Source: Vicugna pacos (taxonomy: Eukaryota > Chordata > Mammalia > Artiodactyla > Camelidae). Taken from it: a stretch of 64,000 nt of DNA. Position 1 is the stretch's first letter. Each line of letters begins with the position of its first letter. The notes beneath the pieces are model-generated. The model made no database searches and had not been told where the DNA came from. It was given only the letters and a program-made list of their open reading frames with translations. The position numbers and the translations under genes were made by a program. Below are positions 22,994 through 35,996 of the stretch, in pieces. The stretch covers positions 61,139,501 to 61,203,500 of the forward strand of contig NC_132991.1 in NCBI RefSeq assembly GCF_048564905.1, given 5' to 3'.

Positions 22994-22996
<3 letters not shown>
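22516..22996. other. unannotated stretch, partly repeat-like
   Basis: The part at 22620-22930 resembles an old interspersed repeat (TGGCTGTGGCCAAAGAAATA and a degraded poly(A)-like end), similar in style to the block at 39235-39330. I cannot name the family. Confidence 0.35.

Positions 22997-23040
<44 letters not shown>
22997..23040. repeat. (TA)n microsatellite
   Basis: About 22 uninterrupted TA units. Such runs can extrude cruciforms and are unstable in length. Confidence 0.95.
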
Positions 23041-23043
<3 letters not shown>

Positions 23044-23739
23044 AGGATATAAGGCAGTTTACAAAGACATGTAAAATAAATAAAGGAGCCCAAATTAAAA
23101 CTGAGGCAAATTAATGAAAACAAAGATGAGTGCAAAAGGGTAGAATAAAAGATGAGGCAAAAAATAAACACCTACCAAAGTGGGCCGCAGATATGGCTCT
23201 AAGTTTTTCAAAAGCTTAGAAAGGGGAAATTTTTATCAGTTCTGAAGTTTAAAATATTTTCGTGATAATAACCAGCCAATCACTAATGAAATGGATAAGT
23301 ATTCTTGATACTAGGACCAGATAGGAAATTGTTTTTTCTCTAGGAGGTGTTTATGAGATAACACGTGTTCTGCGGCTAATTTTAAAAGGCATATAAATTA
23401 ACTGCATTGTTTTGAAGCACATTATTTAGAGATTAAGTGAGGGTTGTAATGTGCCACTTATTTGAAACTTACCATATGTTATACCATATTGTTTTCTAAA
23501 TTGTAATTTTGATCCCTTTAAAATCATTATGAATACTTTGGGGGAGGAAATGGGCATCTGACGCAGGATTTCATATCTCTTACTAGTTACAACACCTTTT
23601 ACAGAGCCCTGGATACAGAAGTATTCAGTATTGATTTGTTGGTAATGAGAATATTAAAGGCAGAGAAATGAAGAAAAAGATCTGATCATGATACACGAAT
23701 ACATCTACTCATGCCTACACATTACTTTATCATATAGAT
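23041..23739. other. unannotated stretch
   Basis: No gene or nameable repeat. Confidence 0.45.
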
Positions 23740-24025
23740 ATAACTTTGTTTAGGAATTTACCTTGTTGGATTTTCAGATTTTCTCTATTTTGTTATTGTA
23801 TATATTACAATGATGAGTATCTTTGGTGTAAACCGTCTGCATATTTTATTACTTTCTTAGAGTAGATGCCTGGAAGTAAATTTACTAGGTTAAAATGTCG
23901 TATCAAATGTTCCAAATGTTTCCAAACTTTCTTCTTAAACAGATGGTACAATTTATTCCTTCTGGTTGTATTGAGGGTACCGCTTTCACCACATTGATAC
24001 TGTCACACCTAAGCATTCAATAGTA
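23740..24025 (-). mobile_element. ancient L1 ORF2 fragment (antisense)
   Basis: AGAGTAGATGCCTGGAAGTA, TTTACTAGGTTAAAATGTCG, CCAAACTTTCTTCTTAAACA and a degraded 'tgcattcccaccagcag' segment match, in order, the reversed L1 ORF2 region around the C-terminal Cys motif. Heavily diverged, so an old L1M-type copy. Confidence 0.62.
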
Positions 24026-24294
24026 TTATATCCTAGAAGTTGGAGTACCCTAGAGGTTGGGGACTTTTGTCCAGTTCAAAAGAAAAAGCTTTCTTGCTGC
24101 CATTGGCAAAAATTATAATCACAAAGAGTCTAATTGGATTATTTATTGTTGATTTAGTCAAGTTTGTATTTAGTTATTGTGGGTTACTATAGTAAAAGTA
24201 AACATCATTAGGCTTGTGGATCACTTTATTATAGTCAACAGAAACTATTTATATAGGCCTTGCATATATTAGTGTAGGTAACAGTGAACATTAA

Positions 24295-24500
24295 TTAATA
24301 ATAATTACAGCCAGAATTTATTGAGTGCTTACTATATGGTAGTCACTAATCTAAATGCTTCCCATTTATCTCACACTTCAAATTAATGATAGAGTTGCTA
24401 ATATTATCCTGGAGTTGATGCATGGTAAGCTCACGTAACTATCTAAGGTCACAAGCCAAGTCACTAGAGGGACCTGGATAATATTTAGGTAACTCAGCTA
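24295..24500 (-). mobile_element. MIR SINE (antisense)
   Basis: TTTATTGAGTGCTTACTATA, then TCTAAGGTCACAAGCCAAGT (reversed 'ttacttgtgtgacctt'), then a reversed tRNA-like head. Spans most of the element but is diverged. Confidence 0.75.
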
Positions 24501-25414
24501 TAGAGCTTACTATCATATTGTGTTTAACTTCATTTAATTATGTGGAAAACCACCTCAAACTCAATATTCATATTCTCTCATAAGATTAAATCTAAAGAAA
24601 CAGTTACATTGATAATTTGATGCTTATATTTTAACTTTTTCATTGGTGATAAAATACTTTTTTAGATTATCAGTCATCTCCAAGTCCCCATCAAATTTCC
24701 ATTTAATCATTTATATAGAAATAAATATCGCTCTACTTTCTTGCTGTTTTATTTCAATCTTTTGGCCAAATTAATAGCTTTCATGTTTTTCTTGATAAAC
24801 CAAATTGTTATTCCTCATTTATTATTATCATGATGAGAACCCCAGCAGATAATTAATAAAGCTTTTGTGGTAACAAATATGAGGCTGAAAGAAGACAGCT
24901 GGGGGGACTATCACCATCTTCATTCAGACATGCAAAATGAAATTATAATTTTAATGAGCCCTAAAATTATCCATGTGCCTGTAAAGGAAATAAACCACAC
25001 CTCACCTGGTATTCCTTTATGGCTGATGAACTGAGTATTGTGTAGGCAAGAGAGTGTATCTTTTGTTTTTGATATGTAGACTGATGCATATAGATTTCAA
25101 GGAGACTTTCAATAAATTTTAACTGTTCAAATGTATCAGTAAAACTGAAAAGAGGATCTTTTCTGATGTGTAACCTTTCTGATCTTTTGGTGACACGTCT
25201 GATCATTCATAACACAAAATATACACACATACACACACACAGACATTCACAATAAACAAAAATCAATCAAATCAAAAACACAATTGTTGAAGATCTGGAT
25301 TATTTTTTGAAAGAAATAGAAGAAACTGTAGCCTTAGGGGAAGAATTCTACATTGAAAATAATCTGCATTTCAAAATTAATTAGTAAACTATAATGTTTA
25401 ATCTTATTCACTCC
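24501..25414. other. unannotated stretch with a possible conserved block
   Basis: No gene is supported. The part at 24830-25010 is complex, unrepetitive and holds homeodomain-like words (AATTATAATTTTAATGAG), so it might be conserved non-coding DNA. A small CA-rich patch lies at 25225-25242. Confidence 0.4.
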
Positions 25415-25530
25415 ATTGACTTACTTTGATTTTAGGCAGACTGAATAATCTGTTTGGGTCTTAGTTTCCCCATCTGCAAAATGAAGGCATTAGATCAGAT
25501 GATCTCTGAGATCTTTACTACTTTGGGATT
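25415..25530 (+). mobile_element. MIR SINE fragment
   Basis: TCTTAGTTTCCCCATCTGCA followed by AAATGAAGGCATTAGA matches the MIR core and the segment after it. Confidence 0.7.
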
Positions 25531-25744
25531 GGCACTCACCACACATTTTGTGGTTTACAATGGTCCAGTTTTATTCCACTGTGGCGTAATGTATCTGTAT
25601 TGGCATAGCTGTAATCACACTATTTAATTAGGTAGCAATTGATATAGTGATACTATCAAGTATTTTTTTTTATTTGTCCCTTAGTTTGTGGCTTTCTCAC
25701 TGGAAATTGAAAACTAAATTAAGTATTGTATCATCATTTCCTTA

Positions 25745-25835
25745 GAGACTGGAGAATAACAAGATAAATGTTTATGAAGTGCCTCGCATTGTCTCTGACA
25801 TAAGTGTTCACTAAATGATACCATTATTGCCATTC
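25745..25835 (+). mobile_element. MIR SINE 3' part (probable)
   Basis: TGAAGTGCCTCGCATTGTCT and GTGTTCACTAAATGATACCA resemble the 3' end of MIR. It lies about 215 bases past the MIR core at 25415 and may be part of the same copy split by an insertion or simply a second fragment. Confidence 0.5.
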
Positions 25836-28377
25836 AAAAGGACTACTTAGAGTGCTGAGGAAACTTTCTGGTTATTCTTTAAACTCTGACAAAGAACAGA
25901 CGAGTCATTTCTTTACAAATTAACTGTTTGATATATTCAAATGGTTGAATGTGCTCCTTAGAGGGTTCTGGAAAAAGGATAATGACAATGCTTATTTCTT
26001 CCACATATTCCTTTGCCATACTTTTCTTCCTAATAACCCATTCACCAGCTGTTCATAAGCAACATTTGTTTAGGTCAGAAAAAAAAGAATCCCAATATGG
26101 TATTTGAACGCCAAGGTTTTCTGGATTTGTTTGAATATTTGATGTGTTCAGTGTGTTTATGGAACATGAAAACACTCATGTGGTTGTTGTGGATGCACGT
26201 GTTGAACAGTTTTGCAGGTCAAATTTATGCCGTAGGTTAGCTCTCTAGTGCCTGTGTAAGTTAAGCAGTAGGATTATAGGCAGGAGAGGCCAATTAGGGC
26301 TGCTTCATGTTTTATTCTACATAGTACAGTTGTTGAAAATGATTTATGAATTAGTTTTTAAACTTTGACGCTGCACTTCCATTTCTTGTTCTGAAAAGAA
26401 ATAAATCGCAAGTCTGTCTCACTGGCTTGACTTAAACTGTATTCTTCATAGGCTACCCCACCAGATAATCCCAGCTGGTCCATCAGGGATTTTCTGATGT
26501 GGATGAATTCACACACAGTTAAGGAATTCACTTACGGTGGCACGAATGGAGTCCTGTAGAGGAATGTAGTGGGTACAGTCTCAGAGACCTCCCAGGTGTT
26601 AACGATCTCCTCCTTTAATCTACTCTGGCCATTCTTTTCTGGGCTTCAGATTTGCTTGTGATCAAGTGTTTTGACAAAAGCAGGATATCTATAATTCCAA
26701 TGACAGATGAGCAATTTGGACCAAGTGAGGAGTCCAGTAAAAAGAACTCATCAGAGATCAGTAAACAGTAGCATCGATTGAAAGGTAGAGAGGAAGAATA
26801 ACTGAGGAATTAAGGGCTACGACTCTCCTGAGAAAATGTGTATGGGATAATACCAAAATGAAATGTACACATTTTTATTCCTTCCTCACACCACAATCAA
26901 TTTTGATGACTGATCATTGTATTTAAAATTTTTCACCCGAAAGTCTTCAGTGTTTATTCTAAATGTAGCTTGGGCATTAGAAGGAAAGTCACAATCATGT
27001 TAATTATCCCCCATGGAATCCATTCTAAGGCTAAACTTGATTTCCCAGTAGACAGATTTTTTTAAACTACTTTTAACTCAAAGCTTTTCTGATGCTTTGA
27101 GTTTTATGCATGAAAAGCAGTGATAAATTTCTATCTTTTGAATAAATTGATCACAGACAAACATCAAGGGCTTTTAGGAGCAAGAAATTGGATTTTAAGA
27201 GAGTCTGTGTCTACTATTTTAAAAAAAAATTTTTTTTTAACAAAATGACTTAAACAAGTTACCTGAGAAAAACAGAACAGATTTGTTGGCTATATTCATC
27301 TCGACAAAGACACACAAACATATCTACTAATGGAGCATATAAAAGTCTTCAGCATTACCTTATATTTAATTTTAAAGATAAGTATTGGCCTTGCCCTTTC
27401 AGGAAATTTTTATAATTTTCTGCTTTGGCTGAGAATCTATATGACCTTTGTGCCACCCGTGTGCTAGGAACACTGTAAGATGGTTAACATTGATCTTTTT
27501 CTGCGAATGTTCCATCAACTTGTCTCTAAGGCTTTATCTTCCTTTTGGGTCGAGTTAGTACAAGCTACTGTACCTGAAAATCCATACTTAGCTTGCTGTG
27601 TCTAGCAATTAACAAATGATTTTCTTTATCAGCCATTAGTCGCTATGTCATTAATCAAAAAAGGCTACTCGGTTTGTTCCTCAGTATGGCAGAATAGATG
27701 ATGAACAGATGTTCAAACAGAAAAGATAAAGACACTTCATCTGATGGATAAGAGAGACAGTATAGACTTAAAGACCTTTTCAAAATCGTTCATGGCCTTA
27801 GACTTTAAAAGTTGTTTCAACACAGTTTATATCCTCTAACACAAACAGAGGAAATACAAGTATCTTCTTAACATTTTTCCTGTCAGGCCCTGTGTAAGAA
27901 TTAAGAATCTTGGTACTTTACCTCATTACATTTGCAAGGTAACCCACCTCTACCAATGGGGAAAATCATAGGTAAATGATCAGATAATTAAGTTTATGTG
28001 TTTTGTAACCTTTGATCTTCTCTGTTTGCGTTTCTTGCCTCTCTCTGATGTCTTCATTCCAGGGGACACAATGCTTTATTCACCTTTTTCTCATCAGAGG
28101 TTTCGAGGTCCATTTGGCACACGTAATTTGACCGGATTTCCCTTAAGGTCCTGGATACATCTCTTTAACATAAGTTTAAAGCTACTGTACATTAAGCAAC
28201 CTGAAAGGATAGTCATGCAATCCCAGAATGAAGTTAACAGGAGGGAAGTGTCTATCAATGAAAAGCGAAATGAGAAATTTGCCTGACAGACATCATAAGC
28301 TCTGCCTGCTCTAAATGGCTTCATTATTTACTTTCAAGTGTGCGTTTTTCCGCCTGTCACACACGTTTCCTAACTAG
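25836..28377. other. unannotated, mostly unique stretch
   Basis: No gene is supported. A 96-codon + frame at 27996-28286 and a 76-codon minus frame overlap each other and neither has a recognisable domain. No repeat family is named here. Confidence 0.45.
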
Positions 28378-28485
28378 AAAATACACTCTTTGAGGGCAGG
28401 AATAGTGTGGATTTTCCTTTGGATATCCTGTAATGTGTTGTAGAAAATAGAGTGTCAGTAAATATTGTATGTTCATTAACTGATG
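28378..28485 (+). mobile_element. L2 LINE 3' end
   Basis: AAATACACTCTTTGAGGGCA, GGATATCCTGTAATGTGTTG and GTCAGTAAATATTGTATGTT follow the L2 3' terminal order. Confidence 0.78.
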
Positions 28486-28599
28486 CATAATTAAAACAAA
28501 TTAAAATTAATTTCAAAGCCATGAAGATGTTAATTTTGGAATACAGGCTGTTTGAGTTACTTCCATTCTTGTTAATTGGTGAGGATAGATACTGAGTTG

Positions 28600-28745
28600 G
28601 CTGTAATCATTAAACACTTACCTATAAAGCAACTCCTTTAATGCAGGCCTATGCTGGGTGCTCGGGATACACTGAGGTATTAGAGATACGCCAGTGTCCA
28701 AGGCAGATGTGATTCCTGGACTCTGGAACATGTCCACATTAAAAA
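28600..28745 (-). mobile_element. L2 LINE 3' end (antisense)
   Basis: TGCTGGGTGCTCGGGATACA and GTGATTCCTGGACTCTGGAA correspond to the reversed L2 words 'gtatccccagcacc' and 'ccatgagggcagggac'. Confidence 0.65.
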
Positions 28746-29924
28746 AAAAGATTTGAAATAAGGTGACATTAAAGAGTAATCCACTCCAATAATCAACCAG
28801 ACAGTTAACACTTAAAGTTTATTAATACCTTTGACTTCCTCTCTTTCTCTCTTTTTTTAATCTCCACACTTCTAAATTAGTATGCACGTAAGATTTGCAA
28901 TTACTTTGCCTTTTGGAGGCCAATAATATTACTTTACGGTAGAGATTTAATATTACATTTCTACAGCATAGTGAGACATCAGGGCTGCATGGGCTGCATT
29001 ATAAATTCTGCTTTGATCCTTGCAGTCCTTTATCTTAACATGTATTGTAGGTGTCTTTTTCCTTGAGAAATAAGTTTCCATTGGGGAAGGGCATTTGATG
29101 CTTTGATATAAAGAGCAAATAGTCACTCTTTGCATTGTGCTAGTGTTTTCTTCTCCATAATGATCCTTTTGTATAGAAAGAAGGACTTGTTGATGTAACT
29201 CTCCTCCCACCCCCTTTTTTTTTTCTGAACATAATAATAGGCTCTCCCTCCTTCCCCAAAGACCTATGGTTACAAAGTATAAATGAGATAATATAACAGA
29301 AAATATTTTTACTCTATGAATTCTTGCAGGTTTGCTGGCTATTATTCACCTCAAATTAAGCCTTCCATAAGTCTGGACTGAGTGGGAAAGATTGTGAAAC
29401 ATACCACATTTTTGTGAAATATTCATATTTTAGTGAGAAAGAAAGAGCAGGAAAAGGAGAAAGTGAAGCCAAGAGAAAGTAGTGATTTGACAGTTGTTAT
29501 ACCTTGGTGATTGAATTAGAGAAGACTTCTATTTTCTTCTTTATATTTTTTGTATTTTCTAATTTTTTTTTAACCAAAGCAGTATTAAAAAAAAAAAAGA
29601 AAAGAAATGAGCCTCTAGACATTTCTGTTCCTGCAGTGCCTGCAGAGACAAGTAGTTGCACCTGTCCACATAGGTGGACGCCTGCCTTATGTTATTTGAG
29701 GCTGAGTAGGAATATCCACTGTGTGAAAAAAAAATGCCATCCCAATATAATACTGTATACTTATCTCTCTGTCAGTAGTTTAAAAATGCAAATTCTCTGG
29801 GCAAGGGTCATTATGTCACAAGTACTTTTTGGTGGATCAGATTTTCAGATCATGATTTTTAGTAATATAAAAATATTGATTGGAAATTTGCGTGACATAA
29901 GCACTTAAATGCTTCTAGTTATTA
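28746..29924. other. unannotated stretch
   Basis: No gene is supported. The 134-codon + frame at 29504-29908 is built over T- and A-runs and starts with a hydrophobic, lysine-rich stretch typical of low-complexity DNA. It has no domain. Confidence 0.45.
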
Positions 29925-30025
29925 ATTAGCCATGACCTTGGGTAAACTATCAAATTCTGATCGTTAGTTCCTTTCACATATGTGTAGGATCAATAAGATT
30001 CTCTCAAGCTCTAAAAGTTAGTAAT
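29925..30025 (+). mobile_element. MIR SINE fragment (probable)
   Basis: TAGCCATGACCTTGGGTAAA matches the MIR 'gctgtgtgaccttgggcaa' core; the rest is badly decayed. Confidence 0.6.
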
Positions 30026-30199
30026 TCTGTGCCTGTCCCCGAGTGTTTAACGTGTGAGTGTTTTGTATGCTCCCTTCAGTTTTAGTCATTTATTTCCGGG
30101 TATCTACAGCTGAGGTCTCCAGACCAGGTTCCTTTGGGTGAGTGAGAGTGAGAGAGAGACAGAAAAGAGGACGTGAGATTGTGGTTCTACTGTATTCCT

Positions 30200-30350
30200 T
30201 GCAAGGAGTTTTGCATCTACTTCACAACCACCCTGAGAAGCAGCATTATTTTTCCATTGGAAAAAACAAACTGAGAATCAGGGAATTATTAAAGTTTTCA
30301 AAGTTAGTATATCTAACAAACAGCCAAGTTAGAAATGGAAAACCTACAGC
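30200..30350 (-). mobile_element. MIR SINE fragment (antisense)
   Basis: CACAACCACCCTGAGAAGCA, TTTTTCCATTGGAAAAAACA and AACTGAGAATCAGGGA correspond to reversed MIR, including the 'cattttacagatgaggaaactgag' region. Confidence 0.7.
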
Positions 30351-31152
30351 TAAAGTTAGTGACCTTTCTACCACAGCAGATCACCTCCCAGAAGGAAATC
30401 ATAACACCTAGGACTGGGGCAGGAAATTGCTTCCAAACTAATTTTCTTCCCTTGCTGCTGGGCCCTGTGTCAGTTCTAAAACACCAAACTGCATCCCTGC
30501 AGTTTCTGGGGATGCTTTGATAGCTGACTATATTGTCAGTAATTTAAAAAATATTGTTGCTTTGTCTTTCAACTACTTCATATCTGTCAGAGAAGCACCA
30601 ACTGTGGTGTCCAAAGACTGATGTCCCAAAACTAGGACCTTAGAGATGAGGATAATTAAGTATCTGAACACTTCCAGGAGAAAAGTCTGCTAGATTTCAG
30701 ATTTGGGGTCTTTAGTGACCAGTACATAAAATTTTTCTTTATTGAGAATCTTTTCCTTTGTATTTCTACTAATCCTTATGGATTCAGCAAGCATGAACTT
30801 GACAAGGAAAGCTGATAGTTTAATACCAGCACAATATTTGCATTGTGCTGCAAGCTATGAATTTAGGTTTTTGTTTTGTTTTGTGATTGCGGGCAACAGA
30901 AACTGACCGTGGCTACCATAAGGAAAAGGGTATTTATTGTGATGCTATTATGAGTGTGGATCTGTATATATGTATATGCGTGTCTTGGGGTTGTGGTGGT
31001 ATTGGGGTAGGAGTCTCATGGAGTCAACCAGAGGCTGGAGGACCAGACTTGGGAACACTTAGGAATCACGAGGGCACTAGAACAATCAGCCACAAGAAGT
31101 GCAGGGACGGCCCTTAGCAGGAACAGCCTGATCAGCATCAGTATAGCAACCC

Positions 31153-31170
31153 CACACACACACACACACA
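31153..31170. repeat. (CA)n microsatellite, short
   Basis: Nine CA units on the + strand within a GC-richer block. Confidence 0.85.
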
Positions 31171-31596
31171 CCCGCCTCACTGCTCCTAAAGAAATACCTG
31201 CAACAGTCCTATATTCTTGCATCATTCACTCTAGAGTCAGAGTCCCAAGGAGCATCCAACTGTTCAAACTTGAGTCAGCAGACAGAGAAAAGATTAGTCA
31301 TTTAGGCTGTCTTTAGTGTGAGGCTGACTATACTTTCATGATAAGCTAGTGAGGAATTCCAAAATGGAAGTCAAAGGTCCAAATATGGGATGTTGGACAG
31401 ATAAAGGAAAATTATGTATGGTTCTCTATAGATAGGTTCACAAGACCAAATAGGGACTCATTCTGAAGGAAGGATGTTAGTTTTCTGTTATTTTGTTTGT
31501 ATAGAAATTAGCAAAGCCTTTTCTTATATTTTCCTATTTCTCTTTGGTATAAATTCTTCATTTCCCTCCCATTTTTCTCTTGAATTAAAAACATAT

Positions 31597-31675
31597 AAAA
31601 TTTTTATTATATTTAATATAATATATAATATATTTTATTATATAATAAAATTATGTAAATTATTTTATTATATTT
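31597..31675. repeat. AT-rich patch with palindromic words
   Basis: Almost pure A/T, with nested inverted words such as AATATAATATATAATATATT and TTTTATTATATAATAAAA. It could extrude a hairpin or cruciform. Confidence 0.7.
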
Positions 31676-32224
31676 CTTTACAAGAAAGACTTTAAGAAAA
31701 TGTCAAAGAGAACTTCAGAGCTGATTTTAGTTCAGACTGCCATAGATATGGATCCCTAGCTTCAGTTTGAAATTACCTGACGCAAGTACAGCAGACTCAG
31801 ATCTACATACAGGTAGATGTAATTAGGTAGGTGCAGCACGACTTCAGAATGACTAGATTTTATTTTGCTTAAGTGGAAGAGTGACATCTAGTGCCTGAAA
31901 AATTATGTCACTGGGTGAAAGGAAAGATAGGAAGAGACATGACTTGAGGTTGATTGAGGATGAATGAGTTCTGTACTCAGAGATTCGTCTCTTACACTGC
32001 CTTTTCTCCACTCCCCTGGGTGCCACATTAGTGACTGCAACTTCTTCCTAGCTGTGGTCTTTAATTCTGGGCTCGTCACATGGCAATGTTATTCCTCTAT
32101 TTACAGTTCTGCAAGGAATTCCAATATTGTGTTTTCCTCCCTTTTCCTACCAATCTTAATTTCTATTATTTCCCAAAACACATGCTCATTTTTTGTCAGA
32201 TTTGATTTCTTCACTTTCAATGAA

Positions 32225-32560
32225 TGAATCTGGTTTTTTCTACTTCCACAGCTTGGCTTATATTCCCTCTGCCTGAAAGGTTCTTCTCATTGTCTTTTGC
32301 CAAGTTTTATTTATCTTTCAAGTTTCATTTTCTTGATATGTCTTCCGTTTCTTTTGTTTTTCTAAACCACCTCATATCTGAATTTCTATAGCATTTAGAG
32401 TCTGTATAACTCATTGATATTTAGTTATAGTCTGTCTTGAATTAATTGCTGTGGTCTATTATATGGTAGTTTGGTCTCAGTTCCTTGAGTTCAGGGAATT
32501 TCTACACTTCTAAATACCCTTTTCAAATTGGTTGAGCACGTCAGGCAATAATTAATAAGC
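32225..32560 (+). mobile_element. L2 LINE fragment
   Basis: CCCTCTGCCTGAAAGGTTCT ('ccctctgcctggaatgccct'), TTATCTTTCAAGTTTCATTT ('tcatccttcaagactcagct') and TTGAGTTCAGGGAATTTCTA ('ccttgagggcagggact') follow the L2 order. Similarity may begin earlier, near 32000. Confidence 0.8.
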
Positions 32561-33159
32561 ATTTTGATAGGATTTTTGAAATTTTGGTTTTCTGTAATTT
32601 GTGATTATTTTGGTAAATGTTTGTAGGTTGTTTTGTGTAATTTTGATAGGTTTGTTATAATATTAGCTTCTGCATTACTATCGACTGAGTTTTCCATGAG
32701 GTGAAAAAGAGCCATATGACCTTGATGTTTACTTAAAAATATTGTTTAGATAAAAAGAAATTCTAATAATTTACTTAATATTTCATCTGATATTATATAA
32801 ATGCATCTGATATTCATATAAAACATTAGATCATAAATTGATTACCCATAAGAAATTATTAAAGATAATTAACACAATTCTACAATTCTTAAATTTACAG
32901 GTGAGGACATGCAGGCTTAAATCAATTGAATACTATATATATATGTATATAGCTCATATACACACACATGTATTGAAAGTATATTCAAGAAAAATAAATA
33001 AGGCTGCTAATAAAACTATAGAATACAAAATGCATTTTTTTGGTCATGAGATAATAATGAGCTATTTTATATTTACGTATAATTTACAGAGTTAAAAATG
33101 ACTGCATCTGATTACTTTCATTTGATCTTTATAATCACATTGTAAAGGAAATGATTTTA
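32561..33159. other. unannotated AT-rich stretch
   Basis: No gene. A TA/CA-rich patch occurs at 32933-32968. Nothing else nameable. Confidence 0.45.
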
Positions 33160-33260
33160 TCCTCAATGAATGAATTTATTTTTCTAATATACACTTACGT
33201 GCCTCACATTCTGTTAGATGTTAGGGATAAAAGATGGGTACTGCTTGTCTCTCTAGCTTT
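33160..33260 (-). mobile_element. L2 LINE 3' end (antisense, probable)
   Basis: Reversed L2 3'-end words in order but decayed: ACTTACGTGCCTCACATTCT and GATGTTAGGGATAAAAGATG. Confidence 0.5.
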
Positions 33261-34744
33261 GAGGGTTTTTTCCATTTGATCTAGTAGCTGTATCTGAAGC
33301 TGAAGAAGTTAAATGATCAGTGAAGATTACAAAAAAATAGGCAGAGATCCAGCAGTAGAACAGAAATCTTGGTCTCAAACTTCAGCATTATTTCTGCATT
33401 ATTTTACTACATTTCCTTGAAATTATTTTGGAAACAAGGAATCTGATGACAAGTTTATATAAACTTACAAAGAAAGAAGATCTCTCACTCATCAGAAAAT
33501 TATTTTGCTATTTGATCTGCTGAAACAGAATAGCCACAGAAAGTAATTTAGCTTTATCATTCTTAAATTTAAACGAATATATCAATGTTTGTTGGGAAAT
33601 AGGTTATCATTTTCCCTCAAGAAATAGAACTTGTAGTCTAGTCAACACTCTTCTGGTTGTGAGCTAGAGAGGTTTGTACTTTCTAGGGTAACTCATTCTC
33701 TGCAACCCTCCCCCCCTTATTACTATTCCTTCCCAAGATTGTTTAGAAACCACAAGTAACAAGCAGTTGTTTTGGTATCTGCTACTATTGTTTTTCCTTA
33801 ATTATTTTCTTTCATTTCTCTTTGTTTATATTATACTCTATACTCTGCCACTCAGTGATACTCAGTGTTTTATACTCTGTACTTAGGCACCTACAACATC
33901 AAGAAGCAGAGAAAATTTTGTGAAAGTAAAGATTCAAAAGGGAACTAACTAAGGTAATACCTGCAACACTTTGGAATCCATAAGTTTTCTTTTACTATTG
34001 ATGTTAAAAAGCTGCTACTTAAAAGACATGTAATTTCACAGTTTAAAGGTGCAGGAACTTTAATGAAAAGTAATGAATGGGTTATGCAATCAAAAGTTCT
34101 TTGCTATAATTAAAATGGGAAGATTTTTCTTCTAGGCTACTTATTGCTACTAGATTAGAATTGTATAGCATGAATTCTTGAAAGCACGACAGCAAATTTA
34201 ACCAGTGAAGATATGAAGAGAATGCCTGACTCAGCCTCAAGGCAGAACCTGCAACGTTCATGGGACATGATGCGAGAGAAGATGCACTCGAGATGAGCTA
34301 GGTTTCTTTCAACCAAGAGTGGCTGAGTAAGCAGCTGAACCTTTTGGTTGGTTCCCTTCTCAGAAACTCCACAACAACTATGTCAAAGCAAAGTTGTGTT
34401 TTTGTTTTTGGTTTTGGTTTTTGGCACATGTCTTCACTTTCATGTGGAAATCAGCATAAGTAAAATCTCTGTGAGGAGAGGGCACCAAGTTATGTGTTTC
34501 ACCCACATTCAGCTGCCTCTTGCAGTCATTTCATCTTGACTCAGTCTGAAAGGCCTACAGGGATTATAATTTTTCATGACTAAAATCACTAACTGTAACA
34601 CTTAACATCTGTTCTTAGACTTCTCTAGAATTGTCTTCTTTATTATATAGCACAAAATTCAGGCAATTGATTCGCTCCTCTGTCCAGGTTGCCTGGCTTT
34701 CTTGGATGTAGAGGACACTCAGTAGATGCAGATTAAATGAAATG
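33261..34744. other. unannotated stretch
   Basis: No gene and no nameable repeat. A run of eight or nine C bases occurs near 33708-33716. Short open frames, including 63 codons at 34348, lack domains. Confidence 0.45.
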
Positions 34745-35985
34745 AAAAAGCAAGTAGGATTTTCCCGTTCCCAACTGATGATATTGAGTTGCAATACTTT
34801 CCTAGATCACTCTCCCCAGGCAAAAGAAATAAAAGCAAAAGTAAAAAAAACAGGATCTAATCAAACTTACAAGCTTTTGCATGGTAAAGGAAACCATAAG
34901 CAAAATGAAAAGACAGACTACAGAATGGGAGAAAATATTTGCAAACAATGTGAATGACAAGAGCTTAATTTCCAAAATATACTAACAGCTCATGCAGCTC
35001 AATATTAAAAACAATAACAACAATAACAAAATGAAACAAAACAAAACAAGCAACCCAACCCAAAAAAGTGGGTAGAAGACCTAAACAGACATTTTTCCAA
35101 GGAGATACAGAGATGGTCAACAGACACATGAAAAGATGCTCAACCTTGGTAAATGTAAATAAATGCAAATCAAAACTGCGATGAGGTTTCACCTTGCACT
35201 GGTCAGAATGGTCATCTTCAAAAAATTTGCAGATAATAAATGCTGGAGAGGGTGTGGATAAAGGGAACCCTCTACACCGTTGGTAGGAATGTAAATTGGT
35301 GCAGCCACTATGGAGAACTTTATGGAGCATCTTTAAAAAACACTAAAAATGGAGTTATCATATGACCCTGCAGTCCCACTCCTGGGCATATATCCAGAAA
35401 AGGTGAAAACTCTAATTTGAGAAGACGTATGCACCTCGATGTTCACAGCAGCCCTGTTTACAATAGGCAAGACATGGAAGCAATCTGAATGTCCATCATC
35501 AGATGAATAAAATAAAGAAGATGTGGTATACAATAGAATTTTACTCAGCCATAAAAATGAATGAAATAAAGCCATTTGCAGCAACATGGATGGACCTAGA
35601 GATTATTGTACCAAGTGAAGTTAAGTCAGAGAAAGACAGATATCGCTTATATATAAGTGGAATCTAAAAAAATGTACAAATGAACTGATTTATAAAACAG
35701 AAATAGATTCACAGACATAGAAAACAAATATATAGTTACCAAAGGGAGAAGGAGGGAGGGATAAGTTAGGAGTTTGGGATTAACAGATGCACACTACTAT
35801 AGATAAAATAGATAGATAGCAAGGGCCTACTGTATAGCACAGGGAACTATATTTGGTATTTTATAATAAGCTATAATGTAAAAGAATCTGAAAAAGAATA
35901 TATATACATATTTAGAACTGAATCACTTTGCTATACATCTGAAACTAACACAACATTGTAAATCAGCTATACTTCAATTAAAAAT
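34745..35985 (+). mobile_element. L1 LINE, 5'-truncated (sense), ungulate type
   Basis: Sense-strand L1 ORF2 C-terminal region, 3' UTR and short A-rich end. It runs from the GATCTAATCAAACTTACAAG region, through GAAAAGATGCTCAACCTTGG, TGCTGGAGAGGGTGTGGATA and CAACATGGATGGACCTAGAG, to the 3' UTR words GGGCCTACTGTATAGCACAG and ACACAACATTGTAAATCAGC. The reading frame is broken throughout, so it encodes nothing. Its 3' UTR is distinct from that of the three antisense L1 copies, suggesting an older cetartiodactyl lineage. A camelid SINE sits directly at its A-rich end. Confidence 0.92.
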
Positions 35986-35996
35986 AAGGTCATTGT

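Larger units (their letters stand above)
30351..32224. other. unannotated stretch
   Basis: No gene. The block at 30885-31330 has a repeat-like look (AACAGAAACTGACCGTGGCT, then GGGTATTTATTGTGATGC) but I cannot name it. It contains a CA microsatellite at 31153-31170. A strongly AT-rich, near-palindromic patch lies at 31597-31675. Confidence 0.4.

Noticed and set aside
29504-29908. 134-codon open frame on the + strand
   Set aside because: It is opened by T- and A-runs, has a low-complexity N-terminus and no recognisable domain.
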